This document shows positions 38,019 through 47,851 of a stretch of 49,636 bases of DNA, in pieces (position 1 is the stretch's first letter; every line of letters starts with the position of its first letter). The stretch is from Alphaproteobacteria bacterium. GTDB taxonomy: Bacteria; Pseudomonadota; Alphaproteobacteria; Rhizobiales; Aestuariivirgaceae. A program made the position numbers and the translations under genes. The notes beneath the pieces are model-generated. The model was given only the letters and a program-made list of their open reading frames with translations, searched no databases and was not told the DNA's origin. Location: positions 1 to 49,636 of the forward strand of contig JAHEBA010000014.1 of the NCBI GenBank assembly GCA_024642465.1. The letters are read 5' to 3'.

Positions 38019-38326
38019 CAGTCCAGCCCTCCCATGACTTTCTGGTTGAAGCCGTAGACCTTGCGCGCACCCTTGAGCGGCACCAGCGTGACCTCGCGGG
38101 TCTGGCCCGGCTCAAAGCGCACCGCCGTTCCCGCGGCGATGTCGAGGCGCATGCCCTTTGCCTTGCCACGGTCGAAATCGAGCGCCGGGTTGGTTTCGGC
38201 GAAGTGGTAGTGCGAGCCCACCTGCACCGGGCGGTCCCCCGTGTTCGCCACGCTGAGCGTCACGATTGGCGCACCGTCGTTGAGCACCAGATCACCTTCG
38301 GCGGCGATCACCTCTCCGGGGATCAT
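38018..38326 (-). CDS. ureB: Urease beta subunit
   Basis: 102 residues starting M-I-P-G-E-V, with [21 protein letters not shown] and L-D-F-D-R, all standard for UreB. The ATG shares a base with the stop of the small upstream ORF (TGATG), so the two are coupled. A separate small subunit, as in most proteobacteria. Confidence 0.96.
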
Positions 38327-38493
38327 CAGCGCCTCCACAACGAGTCACCGCCCAGCGCCGCGAGGGCGAGGGCCGCAGCCAGCAGGCCCCATCCGGCCTC
38401 GAGACCGTGCGGGTGCAGGTGGGCGCCGTCGTGGGCAAATGCGGGTGCGGCTGTGGCGCAGATGGCGGCGGCAGCAATGGCAATGCGGTTCAT
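38326..38493 (-). CDS. Small His-rich membrane/secreted protein between ureA and ureB
   Basis: 55 residues, too short for many gene finders. It opens [15 protein letters not shown], a signal peptide ending A-P-A-F-A, then [10 protein letters not shown] with four histidines and an aspartate, then one membrane helix ([13 protein letters not shown]) and a basic end W-R-R. It starts 12 bases after ureA and is coupled to ureB through TGATG, so it is very likely translated. The layout recalls a miniature HupE/UreJ-like nickel-handling protein: a periplasmic metal-binding stretch anchored in the membrane. Function is inference. Confidence 0.75.
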   Translation of the reverse strand: MNRIAIAAAAICATAAPAFAHDGAHLHPHGLEAGWGLLAAALALAALGGDSLWRR

Positions 38494-38505
38494 GGGATTG
38501 TCCTT

Positions 38506-38808
38506 TCAGCGAATGGGTTGGTGAACGGTGACGAGCTTCGTGCCGTCGGGAAACGTCGCTTCGACCTGCACGTCGTGGATCATCTCGGCGACGCCTTCCA
38601 TGACCTGCTCGCGGGTGATGACCTTTGCCCCGTCGGCCATGAGCTGTGCGACGCTGGTACCGTCGCGGGCGCCCTCGACGACGAAGTCGGAAATCAGCGC
38701 GATAGCCTCCGGATAATTGAGCTTCACGCCGCGCTCCAGCCGCCGGCGGGCGACCATGGCCGCCATGGAAATGAGCAGCTTGTCCTTTTCTCTGGGGGTC
38801 AGGTTCAC
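38506..38808 (-). CDS. ureA: Urease gamma subunit
   Basis: 100 residues beginning [12 protein letters not shown] from a GTG at 38806-38808, with GGAGG about 10 bases upstream. [10 protein letters not shown] and V-T-V-H-Q-P-I are typical of UreA. The frame is open further upstream to 38985, but the family start is clear. Confidence 0.96.
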   Translation of the reverse strand: MNLTPREKDKLLISMAAMVARRRLERGVKLNYPEAIALISDFVVEGARDGTSVAQLMADGAKVITREQVMEGVAEMIHDVQVEATFPDGTKLVTVHQPIR

Positions 38809-38830
38809 TTGAGTGGATCCTCCGGTTAGG

Positions 38831-39715
38831 TCAGTTGCGCCAGACGCGCGGCAGCGGCGTTTCGTCCAGTGCTTCCAGCAGCGGCAGCAGGGCGGCCCGC
38901 AGTTCATGGCTGTTGGGGGCAAGCAGGCGCGCCAGCATGACGTCGCCAAGATCACTGGCGCCGCCGGCAAGGCCGCAACTGGCAATCAGCCGCCTCGCGG
39001 TTGCGCTGTGCCGGGCCGTGTCGGGTCCTGCTGCCATAATGCTGGCGAAGCAGCGCGCACCGTTGCCGACGGCTGCACGGTTCAGTTCGGCGGAAAGGTC
39101 GCCGTCCAGCCCGAGCCGGTCGATGAAGACGGGCCTGCCGCCTATGCTGATGGTCCACTCATCGGTCAGTCGGGCGCAATGCACGTACTCGCCCATGGCG
39201 GGCCGGCCGAGAATGATGCTTTCGCAAGCCAGCAGCGATGCGCCCTCCTCGACATCGGCATGCATCTTTCGCGACAGGCTGGCGCCGTCGAACAGGATGG
39301 TTTCCTGCGGCAGCCAGCGGACGTTGGCTCCTGCGGCAATCACCAGCTTCGAACCGACGTGCGCCGAACCGGCAGACGCCTTGTAGATGCGTTCGCACGC
39401 TTGCGTGGTCAGCACCGCATTGGTGCCGGATGCAAACCGTGCGGAGACGCGAATATCGTCTCCGCCGGTGAGGCCGCCGGCGGTATTGATCAGCACGGCC
39501 TCGTGGGTCGCATCGATCTGTCGGGGCAGCCGCGCCTTCATGCAGCCCTGCTGGTAGAAGTCATCGAGCGCGGTGCGGCCGTCCGGTGCCCGCTTGAACG
39601 CCAGGCGCACCTCGCCTTGCGAGCGCTGGAGCCGCGGCCTGGCCACGTCTGCTCCGTCTTGCGGTACAAGTTTCAGTGCCGTGGTGCTGCGGCGGTTGTC
39701 GGCTGTCGCGCTCAA
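38831..39715 (-). CDS. ureD: Urease accessory protein UreD (UreH)
   Basis: 294 residues. [29 protein letters not shown] and [12 protein letters not shown] are UreD signatures. It is the scaffold that binds apo-urease and UreFG. The start is a TTG at 39713-39715 behind a G-rich GGGGGAA site. First gene of the urease operon; its promoter must lie in or beyond the urtE remnant. Confidence 0.93.
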   Translation of the reverse strand: MSATADNRRSTTALKLVPQDGADVARPRLQRSQGEVRLAFKRAPDGRTALDDFYQQGCMKARLPRQIDATHEAVLINTAGGLTGGDDIRVSARFASGTNAVLTTQACERIYKASAGSAHVGSKLVIAAGANVRWLPQETILFDGASLSRKMHADVEEGASLLACESIILGRPAMGEYVHCARLTDEWTISIGGRPVFIDRLGLDGDLSAELNRAAVGNGARCFASIMAAGPDTARHSATARRLIASCGLAGGASDLGDVMLARLLAPNSHELRAALLPLLEALDETPLPRVWRN

Positions 39716-39731
39716 TGGTTCCCCCGGTCCG

Positions 39732-39840
39732 TCAGATGGTCATGTGCTTTAGGATTTCGGCTTCTTCAGCATCCGCCATCGCTCCGGCCATGATGACTCC
39801 GCCACGGTCCATCACGGCGAAGGTGTCGGCCAAGGACGCT
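39732..39840 (-). pseudogene. urtE: C-terminal remnant of urtE (urea ABC transporter ATP-binding protein)
   Basis: A frame ending 16 bases before ureD reads S-L-A-D-T-F-A-V-M-D-R-G-G-V-I-M-A-G and closes ...E-I-L-K-H-M-T-I. That is the last helix-strand and tail of UrtE, which normally precedes ureD in alphaproteobacterial urt-ure loci. The frame is blocked by TAA at 39870-39872 and has no Walker motifs; everything upstream of about 39840 is unrelated AT-rich DNA. The urtABCDE transporter was therefore deleted here, leaving about 35 codons. Confidence 0.7.
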
Positions 39841-39869
39841 GAGGGACGTTTCAAGAGATGTGCCAAGCG

Positions 39870-39885
39870 TTAACGGTTTCTTAAC
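39870..39885. promoter_or_regulatory. CtrA-like box TTAA-N7-TTAAC
   Basis: TTAA, seven bases, then TTAAC match the full alphaproteobacterial CtrA consensus. It lies about 155 bases upstream of ureD, just outside the urtE remnant. A chance match is possible in a window of this size, though unlikely in such GC-rich DNA; this short stretch is, however, AT-rich. Confidence 0.4.
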
Positions 39886-40110
39886 AATTCAACAACGCTT
39901 TGAATTCAATGAATTTTTCATGGGTTGAACAGATCTGGCCGGTGACGGGGCGATGAGTATTGTGTAGAAAATTTAATCAGAGCAGATGATCTGACGTTTT
40001 TTTGGGCGATTGATCTGTGGGGTGTAAAGCAGCGATTGGCGGGCGAAGTCTGCCCTGAGGAAACGGCATCTTGCAGGGAACTCGACGCGGCGGGCAATGA
40101 CGTGGTGCGG
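39886..40110. other. AT-rich intergenic segment between urtE remnant and a Pot-type operon end
   Basis: About 225 bases, clearly richer in A+T than its surroundings. There is no open frame with family resemblance. It includes a T7 run at about 39990 without a convincing stem. It probably carries the present promoter of the urease operon and the end of the Pot-type operon. Confidence 0.5.
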
Positions 40111-40926
40111 CTAGTCGCGCGGCTTGCCGAACACCTGCGCCATCACCAGCATGGCAGAGGAGATCACGATCATGATGGTCGAGATGGCGGCGATGGTCGG
40201 GTCGATCTGGTCGCGCAGCGCGTTAAACATGTTGCGGGTCAGAGTGGAATGATCACCGCCCGACACGAACAGCGCCACGATCACCTCGTCGAACGAGGTC
40301 AGGAACGACAGCAGCGCCGCGGTGATGACCGAGAAGCGGATCTGCGGCAGCGTAATCAGCATGAATGCCTTGAAGCGCGAGGCGCCGAGGCTGCGTGCGG
40401 CCATCTCCTGGCTCATGTCGTAGCTCTTCAGCGCCGACGACACCACGATCAGCACCAGCGGCAGCGCGAGGATGGTGTGTGCCACCACGAGGCCGGACAG
40501 CGTGTTGACCATCTTCAATTGCACATAGGCGTAGAACGCACCGATGGCGATCAGGATGACCGGGATCATGATCGGCGTGATCAGCAGCAGGAACACGAAG
40601 CGGCCAAGCGGGTGCTTGCTGACGCTCAGCCCATAGGCTGCGGCCACGCCCACGGGCGTCGCCACCAGCATGGTGAAGCAGGCAGCCAGAAGCGAGGTCC
40701 GGGTCGCGTCCATCCAGGCAACCGAGCTGAAATAGTTCTCGTACCAGCGCAGCGACCATTCCCGCGGCGGAAACTCCAGGTACTGCGAACCCGAAAACGA
40801 CATCGGCATGACGATAAGAGTGGGTGCCACCAGCAGGAACATCACGATCACGGCGAACGCGTACAGCCAAAGCCGTTGGCCGTGGGTGACCTGGGTGTCT
40901 GATGCCGGTTGCTTCAGCCAGTTCAT
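40111..40926 (-). CDS. Pot-type ABC transporter permease (PotC-like), system 1
   Basis: 271 residues, six membrane helices; EAA loop M-A-A-R-S-L-G-A-S-R-F-K-A-F-M-L-I-T-L-P. P-P-R-E-W-S-L-R-W-Y-E-N-Y is a PotC-type N-terminal feature. It follows the PotB-like gene by 3 bases and is last in the operon. Confidence 0.9.
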   Translation of the reverse strand: MNWLKQPASDTQVTHGQRLWLYAFAVIVMFLLVAPTLIVMPMSFSGSQYLEFPPREWSLRWYENYFSSVAWMDATRTSLLAACFTMLVATPVGVAAAYGLSVSKHPLGRFVFLLLITPIMIPVILIAIGAFYAYVQLKMVNTLSGLVVAHTILALPLVLIVVSSALKSYDMSQEMAARSLGASRFKAFMLITLPQIRFSVITAALLSFLTSFDEVIVALFVSGGDHSTLTRNMFNALRDQIDPTIAAISTIMIVISSAMLVMAQVFGKPRD

Positions 40927-40929
40927 CGC

Positions 40930-41856
40930 TCAGTGCCCCCCGCCGATGATGTTGTCGAGCGGCAGCACCTTTGACGCCCCCCACAGGATGGCAAGCGTCA
41001 GCACTAGCAGCACCACGCCGAGCGCACTTGCCGCGCCCCAGTTGAAGAACAGCTCGATGTTGTTGGTGATCTGGTTCGACACCATGATCACCTTGCCGCC
41101 GCCCAGCACCGCCGGCGTCACGAAGAAGCCCAGGCACAGCACGAAGACGATGAGAGATCCGGCGAACAGGCCGGGCAGGGAGAGCGGGAAGAACACCTGC
41201 CAGAACGACTGAGCCGGCGTGGCGCCGAGATTGGACGCAGCCTTGAGATAGTCCGGACTGATCTGCTTCATGGAACTGTACAGCGGCAGGATCAGGAACG
41301 GCAGCATGATGTGCACCATGCCGATCAATGTGCCGTTGAGATTGTGCACCAGCGGCAGCGGCTCGCCCCACAGTCCCAACCCCATGCCCCATTCGTTGAT
41401 CAGCCCGCGCCGCTGCAGCAGCACCAGCCAGGCATAGGTGCGCACCAGCAGCGACGTCCAGAACGGCAGCAGTACGGCGAGCATGCAGATGTTAGCGGCC
41501 CGCGATGGCAACTGCGCCAGGAAGTAGGCCAGTGGATAACCGATGACGATGCAGATGCCGGTGGTCAGGAAGCTTACCTTGAATGTGGTCCAGAAAATCC
41601 GGCCATAGGCCTTGCTCTCCAGCATGCGGGTATAGTTCTCCATCGAGAACGTGCCGTCGCTGCCGATGAACGATAGATAGAACAGCCACCCGACAGGCAG
41701 CACCATGATGACCAGCACCAGCAACACGGCTGGGCTCGTCAGCCCCAGCAGGGACCTGCGTTCGCCGCGTTCGCTCGCGCGAAGCTCGGCGGCATTCGCG
41801 CCATGCAACATGGTAGCAGCGTCAGTCGCGGCAATCCTGGCGGCGGCGTCACTCAT
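40930..41856 (-). CDS. Pot-type ABC transporter permease (PotB-like), system 1
   Basis: 308 residues with six membrane helices and the EAA-region A-A-S-N-L-G-A-T-P-A-Q-S-F-W-Q-V-F-F-P. L-P-F-W-T-S-L-L-V-R-T-Y-A-W-L is family-typical. The start overlaps the ATPase gene end by 8 bases. Confidence 0.9.
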   Translation of the reverse strand: MSDAAARIAATDAATMLHGANAAELRASERGERRSLLGLTSPAVLLVLVIMVLPVGWLFYLSFIGSDGTFSMENYTRMLESKAYGRIFWTTFKVSFLTTGICIVIGYPLAYFLAQLPSRAANICMLAVLLPFWTSLLVRTYAWLVLLQRRGLINEWGMGLGLWGEPLPLVHNLNGTLIGMVHIMLPFLILPLYSSMKQISPDYLKAASNLGATPAQSFWQVFFPLSLPGLFAGSLIVFVLCLGFFVTPAVLGGGKVIMVSNQITNNIELFFNWGAASALGVVLLVLTLAILWGASKVLPLDNIIGGGH

Positions 41857-42925
41857 CGCGGATCACCACCGTGTCGTCGCGGTGCAGGCCAAGGCTGATG
41901 GCATCGCCCACAGCGACGTTCTCGATCGCTGCACCGGTGCGGGTGCCGGCACGCACAGCCACTTCGGTACCGTCGGCAAGCCGGGCGTACATCAGTGACG
42001 AGTCGCCCTGATAGACCAGGTCGGTCACCTCTGCCTTGAACTGGTTCATGTCGCGGGCCGCAGCCTCGCCGGTGACCACCAGACGCTCCGGCCGCAGCAC
42101 CAGGATAGGCGCATTTGAACCTCCGGGCAGGGCGCGCACCTTGACCGGCTTGCCGTCGAAGCTCAACTTGCCGGCCTTCTCCTCAAGTTGAAGGAAGGTG
42201 GACTCTCCCAAAAAGTCGGCAACGAACCGGTTGGCCGGCTGGTCGTAGATGGTGCGCGGTGTATCCAGCTGCATCAGCTTGCCGTGGTTGATCACGGCGA
42301 TCCGGTCCGACATCGTAAGCGCCTCGCGCTGGTCGTGCGTCACGTAGACGGTGGTCATGCCAAGCTTCTCGTGCAGGTGGCGAAGCTCGATCTGCATGTG
42401 CTCGCGCAACTTCTTGTCGAGCGCCGACAGCGGCTCGTCCATCAGCAGGATGCGCGGGTTGAACACGATGGCGCGCGCCAGCGCCACGCGCTGCTTCTGC
42501 CCGCCTGAAAGCTGGCTGATGCGGCGTTCGCCATAGCCATCGAGCTGAACCGTTCCCAGCGCCTTGCGTACCCGCTCGTCAATCTCGGCGCGGCCCACCT
42601 TGCGCAGCTTCAGCGGGAAGCCGACGTTTGATGCGACGTCCATGTGCGGGAACAGCGCGTAGCTCTGGAACACCATCCCCACGTCGCGCAGGTGCGGTGG
42701 CTTCAGGATGATCTCCTCGTCGCCGAACCGGATACTGCCATGGTCCGGCCTGGTAAAGCCCGCCAGCGCCATCAACAGCGTTGTTTTGCCCGAGCCTGAA
42801 GGTCCGAGCAGCGTCATGAACTCGCCGCTCTTGATTTCAAGGTCCACATTATCAAGCGCGTGCACCTGACCGTAGGTCTTGGTCACGCCTGAAATGGAAA
42901 TAGGCAGCGCGCCTGTTTGGGACAT
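41849..42925 (-). CDS. Pot-type ABC transporter ATP-binding protein (PotA-like), system 1
   Basis: 358 residues. Walker A G-P-S-G-S-G-K-T-T, signature L-S-G-G-Q-K-Q-R-V, Walker [13 protein letters not shown] and switch V-T-H-D-Q are intact; a C-terminal TOBE domain (R-P-E-R-L-V-V) follows. It energises importer system 1. Confidence 0.92.
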   Translation of the reverse strand: MSQTGALPISISGVTKTYGQVHALDNVDLEIKSGEFMTLLGPSGSGKTTLLMALAGFTRPDHGSIRFGDEEIILKPPHLRDVGMVFQSYALFPHMDVASNVGFPLKLRKVGRAEIDERVRKALGTVQLDGYGERRISQLSGGQKQRVALARAIVFNPRILLMDEPLSALDKKLREHMQIELRHLHEKLGMTTVYVTHDQREALTMSDRIAVINHGKLMQLDTPRTIYDQPANRFVADFLGESTFLQLEEKAGKLSFDGKPVKVRALPGGSNAPILVLRPERLVVTGEAAARDMNQFKAEVTDLVYQGDSSLMYARLADGTEVAVRAGTRTGAAIENVAVGDAISLGLHRDDTVVIRDE

Positions 42926-42965
42926 GTCGGGCTGCTCCGTCAGATTATCCGGATGACAAGTGTAC

Positions 42966-43005
42966 CCGCAGCGGCCATCAGGACTTGCACCCCTGGCCGC
43001 TGCGG
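42966..43005 (-). promoter_or_regulatory. Intercistronic stem-loop after the system 1 binding-protein gene
   Basis: CCGCAGCGGCC (42966-42976) pairs perfectly with GGCCGCTGCGG (42995-43005) over 11 bases with an 18-base loop. It lies between the binding-protein stop and the ATPase start, without a T-run. It likely protects the binding-protein message. Confidence 0.65.
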
Positions 43006-43022
43006 CTGACTGCTGGTCAGGA

Positions 43023-44105
43023 CTACTCGGTCAGCATGTCCTGGTACATCTGAGAGGCTTTCTGCTCCCACTTAGCATACCACTCAAGGCTGATCGGCAC
43101 CTGCAAGGCAGCGTTGTCCGGATGCGATGGCATTTTGCGTGCAAGCGCATCGTCGATCTGTCCGATCTCGTAGGCCTTCTTGTTGGTCGGGCCGTAGGTG
43201 ATGTGTAGCGGCAGGTTGGCCTGCATCTCCGCAGTTGAGATGGTAGCCAGGAACTTCATCGCCAGGTCCTTGTTGGGCGCGCCTTTCGGGATGGCGAAGC
43301 AGTCATAATCGAGCAGGCCCTGGTTGAAGGTATAGGCGACCTTGGCGCCGTCTTTGGCCGCCACGTCGAAGCGGCCGTTCCAGCCGGTGGTCATGTCGAC
43401 TTCGCCGTCCTTCATCAGCTGAGCATGCTGGGCGCCTGACTTCCAGAACACCGCGATGTGCGGCTTCAGCTGGCGGACGCGCTCAATAGCGCGGTTGATG
43501 CCTTCCTCGCTGTCGAGCACCTTGTAGACCTCTTCGAGGCTGGCGCCGTCAGCCATAATGGCGGGCTCAAGCGCACCCGACACCTTGTCGCGATAGGCGC
43601 GCTTGCCGGGAAACTGCTCAGGGTTGAAGAAGTCTGCCCAAGTCTTCGGCACCTTGTCCTCGCTGAAGGTGTTGGTGTTGTAGGCCAGCACCACCGAGAA
43701 CACGTCTGAACCGACGCAGGTGTCGGTATAAAGGCCCGGATAGAAGTTCGAGACATCGATGATGTTGTAGTCGAGCGGCTCCAGCAGGCCTTCCTCGGCC
43801 GCGCGAGCGGCTGAGCCCGAGCCCGACGACACGATGTCCCACGGCACGGCGCCAGCCTGTACCTTCAGGCGCACGTCCGACATGCCCCCGTAAGTTTCTT
43901 GCTTGACCTCGATGCCCGTGGCTTCTGCGCCGGGCTGGAACAGCGCCTTGTCCTGCGCTTCCTGGTAGGCCCCGCCCCACGAGGCAATGGTGACCGACCC
44001 CTCGGCAAGAGCAAGACCTGCACTGAGACCGAGACTGGCAAGTGCTACGCCGCCCGCGGCTGCAACTGCCACCGCGGAGCGGTCGTGATTCCTAATTCTA
44101 CCCAT
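43023..44105 (-). CDS. Pot-type periplasmic binding protein (PotD-like), system 1
   Basis: 360 residues with a long signal peptide (cleavage near ...A-G-L-A-L-A). The mature protein begins G-S-V-T-I-A-S-W-G-G-A-Y-Q-E-A-Q, the pattern of family-1 binding proteins used by spermidine/putrescine-like systems of broad specificity. GGAGG lies 8 bases before ATG 44103-44105. First gene of the operon, with a palindrome about 100 bases upstream. The S-W-G-G-A-Y start is less polyamine-specific than that of system 2, so other amines or opine-like ligands are possible. Confidence 0.85.
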   Translation of the reverse strand: MGRIRNHDRSAVAVAAAGGVALASLGLSAGLALAEGSVTIASWGGAYQEAQDKALFQPGAEATGIEVKQETYGGMSDVRLKVQAGAVPWDIVSSGSGSAARAAEEGLLEPLDYNIIDVSNFYPGLYTDTCVGSDVFSVVLAYNTNTFSEDKVPKTWADFFNPEQFPGKRAYRDKVSGALEPAIMADGASLEEVYKVLDSEEGINRAIERVRQLKPHIAVFWKSGAQHAQLMKDGEVDMTTGWNGRFDVAAKDGAKVAYTFNQGLLDYDCFAIPKGAPNKDLAMKFLATISTAEMQANLPLHITYGPTNKKAYEIGQIDDALARKMPSHPDNAALQVPISLEWYAKWEQKASQMYQDMLTE

Positions 44106-44202
44106 ATGCAATTCCTCCTCTGTTGCCCGTAATTCTTTTTACCGAGGCCAGCCGCATGGATGAGCAGACGACCCACGAGCCCGGATATTTCTGCACGTTT
44201 TG

Positions 44203-44218
44203 CGTTTGCAAGCAAACG
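44203..44218. promoter_or_regulatory. Perfect palindrome upstream of Pot system 1
   Basis: CGTTTGC-AA-GCAAACG is an exact 16-base inverted repeat about 100 bases upstream of the potD-like start. It has the look of a LacI/GntR-class operator. No regulator gene is adjacent, so the binding protein is unknown. Confidence 0.55.
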
Positions 44219-44387
44219 ATACCGTTCCGTTGCTGGCTGAGACCGTCCGTGAATCGGCACCAGGGCATGCAAGCCTGGATGAACGGGCAGTGACGCCGCG
44301 CGACCAGCCGATGCGGACCGGCTTTTGCTGAGCTCGCAAAGCGGGTACAGTGCGCGTGTTTGCACCGGTGAAGAAGGGAATCGCACC

Positions 44388-44774
44388 ATGCGCAGGGCGG
44401 CTGACCCAAGGCTGATGACTATGGTGGCGATGCTGCTTGTTCTGGCCGCATGCTCCGGCAACAAGTCTGCAGATTTCAATTCCCAGCCGCCAATGCCAGA
44501 CCCCGGCAACGCGGCTGTCGCCCCGATGCCCGGCACGAGTGCAGACTACATGCTGCAGCCCGGCGACAAGCTGAGCGTCAATGTACTCGGCGCAGACCAT
44601 CTGTCCGGCGAGTTCCCGGTGGGGGGTGACGGCACCGTGGAGCTGCCGATGATCGGTCAGATGCCGGCGGCAGGGCGCAACGTTACCGACATCCAGAACG
44701 AACTCGTCGCCCGCTACAGCAACACGATCAACGATCCGCAAGTTCTGGTCTCTGTTTTGAACGCCGGCCAGTAG
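44388..44774 (+). CDS. Short polysaccharide-export (Wza-type N-terminal domain) lipoprotein
   Basis: 128 residues. The signal ends in the lipobox L-A-A-C-S, so it is lipidated. After a Pro-rich linker, Y-M-L-Q-P-G-D-K-L-S-V-N-V-L-G and V-G-G-D-G-T-V-E-L-P-M-I-G-Q-M-P-A-A-G are the Poly_export domain of Wza/GumB-type outer-membrane exporters. It stops at the end of that domain, without the SLBB repeats and outer-membrane helix of full Wza. No capsule or Wzc genes are near, so this is an orphan. AAGGGA lies 8 bases before the ATG. Confidence 0.85.
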   Translation: MRRAADPRLMTMVAMLLVLAACSGNKSADFNSQPPMPDPGNAAVAPMPGTSADYMLQPGDKLSVNVLGADHLSGEFPVGGDGTVELPMIGQMPAAGRNVTDIQNELVARYSNTINDPQVLVSVLNAGQ

Positions 44775-44933
44775 GCCGCCCCTCAACTTCCGCAAAATCC
44801 GGCAATGCGTGCCCAACTTACAGCCTTGGCAAGCCTATTGTTTTCCGCCTATCGTTTGTGCAGCAATCGACGGGCAGGGGCTTGAAGGCGGCAAACAGGC
44901 CGCACCTTGCGCTAGGGTTCAAGGAGATGTCAG

Positions 44934-46039
<1,106 letters not shown>

Positions 46040-46040
<1 letters not shown>

Positions 46041-46996
46041 TGGGCAAAAGCGCGGTGGCGGCAGACAAGGACGCAACATCGGGCGCCCTCGCTGGCGAGG
46101 AAGCGCGCCGGCGCGATATCCAGAACCGCTGGCTTCTGGCCACGCCGGCGCTGGTGATCATCCTGTTTGCAGCACTTGGACCACTGCTGATAATGCTGGT
46201 CTACTCGTTCCTGCAGAAGGGGCTTTATGGCGGCGTGATCTGGAATTTTTCCGGCCAGGGCTGGTTTGACGTGTTCCTCAGCAAGGACATCTTCGACGAT
46301 ACGATCAGCTTTGCCGATGCGCACATGCTGATCTTCTGGCGCTCGATCAAGCTGTCTCTGATCACCACCATCGCGACCCTCCTGCTCGGTTTTCCCACGG
46401 CCTATTTCATCGCGACCCGGTCGCCCAAATGGCGTGGCGTCTTCCTGTTCCTCGTTACCATTCCGTTCTGGACCAACCTGCTGATCCGCACCTTTGCTAT
46501 CCAGGAAGTGATCAAGAACGAGGGGCTGCTGAACATCGTGCTGCTCAAGCTGGGGCTCATCTCCAGTCCCATCCAGATCATGTTCACCGATACCGCCATC
46601 CTGCTCGGTATGGCCTATGTTTACCTGCCGCTGATGGTGCTGCCGCTGTATGCCTCCATGGAGCGGCTCGATTTTCGCCTGGTCGAGGCAGGCTACGACC
46701 TTTATGCTACCCGGTTGCAGGTGCTGCGCCGCATTATCATACCGTTGGTCAAACCCGGAATCATTGCAGGCTCGATTCTGGTGTTTGTGCCTTCGCTTGG
46801 CGCCTATGTGACACCACGCATTCTCGGCGGTGGCAAGAAAATGATGCTCGGCAACCTGATCGAGCTGCAGTTCGGTCAGGGCCGCAACTGGCCGCTGGGC
46901 GCGGCCTTGTCCATCACCCTGCTGGTGATCGTCATGGTGGCCTTGCTGTTCTATGTTCGTAATGCCTCGAAGAGCGGGGTGAAGTCGCATGGCTGA
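46040..46996 (+). CDS. potB: Pot-type ABC transporter permease (PotB-like), system 2
   Basis: 318 residues, six membrane helices plus a short cytosolic N-terminus. I-P-F-W-T-N-L-L-I-R-T-F-A and the EAA-region E-A-G-Y-D-L-Y-A-T-R-L-Q-V-L-R-R-I-I-I-P are PotB-like. The ATG shares a base with the potA stop (TGATG) and the end overlaps potC by 8 bases. Confidence 0.91.
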
Positions 46997-47813
46997 CACA
47001 CCGCGCAAGCCCTTCTCGATCCGCCAGCAGAGCGGCTTCGGCACCATTGCCGCGATCTGCTTCCTGGCGCTCTATGCGCCGATCATCGTGCTGGTGGTCT
47101 ACTCGTTCAACTCCGGCAACTCGATTGCCATTTGGGAGGGCTTTTCCTGGCGCTGGTACGAAGCGGCGTGGGCCAATGACCGGGTCAAGGACGCCACCAT
47201 CGTGTCGCTCAAGCTGGCCGTGTCGGCCTCATTGATTGCCACCGTGGTGGCCACCATGGCGGCACTGGCAACCACGCGAACGGAGCCTTTCCGCGGCATG
47301 ACCGCCATCTACGCCGCCATCAACCAGCCGCTTATGGTGCCCGAAATCGTCACCGCCGTGGCGCTGCTCATTTTCTTCGCCATCATCAAGGTGCACACCG
47401 GCTATCAGGGCTTGGGCTACCTTATTGCTGCCCACACTGCGTTCTGCATTCCCTTCGCCTATCTGCCGATCCGGGCGCGGCTGGAAAACATGGACCTGTC
47501 ACTGGAGCGCGCGGCGGCAGACCTTTATGCAAGCCCCTGGCAGGCATTCCGCTATGTCACGCTGCCGCTGATGGCGCCGGGCATCATGGCGGGCGCCATG
47601 CTCGCCTTTGTCATCTCGCTCGATGACGTGGTGATTACCGAGTTCGTCAAGTCGGGTGGACAAGACACCCTGCCGACGTACATGCTTGGCCAGTTGCGGC
47701 GCATTATCTCACCGGAGATCAACGCCATCTCGACGGTTCTACTGGCCATTTCGATCACCGTGGTGACGGTGTTCTTCGTATTGAGCCGGAGGGGCAACAA
47801 GTCCTCCGGCTGA
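46989..47813 (+). CDS. potC: Pot-type ABC transporter permease (PotC-like), system 2
   Basis: 274 residues, six membrane helices. F-N-S-G-N-S and the EAA loop E-R-A-A-A-D-L-Y-A-S-P-W-Q-A-F-R-Y-V-T-L-P are PotC-like. S-L-D-D-V-V-I-T-E-F matches the conserved PotC segment following it. Confidence 0.91.
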   Translation: MADTPRKPFSIRQQSGFGTIAAICFLALYAPIIVLVVYSFNSGNSIAIWEGFSWRWYEAAWANDRVKDATIVSLKLAVSASLIATVVATMAALATTRTEPFRGMTAIYAAINQPLMVPEIVTAVALLIFFAIIKVHTGYQGLGYLIAAHTAFCIPFAYLPIRARLENMDLSLERAAADLYASPWQAFRYVTLPLMAPGIMAGAMLAFVISLDDVVITEFVKSGGQDTLPTYMLGQLRRIISPEINAISTVLLAISITVVTVFFVLSRRGNKSSG

Positions 47814-47851
47814 CGACTGCCGACAAGTACAACAAACAAGGAGACTAGGAG

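Noticed and set aside
39970..39995. Hairpin followed by T7 as an intrinsic terminator
   Set aside because: The symmetric CAGATGATCTG has no room for a loop, leaving only about three pairs; no plus-strand gene ends there.
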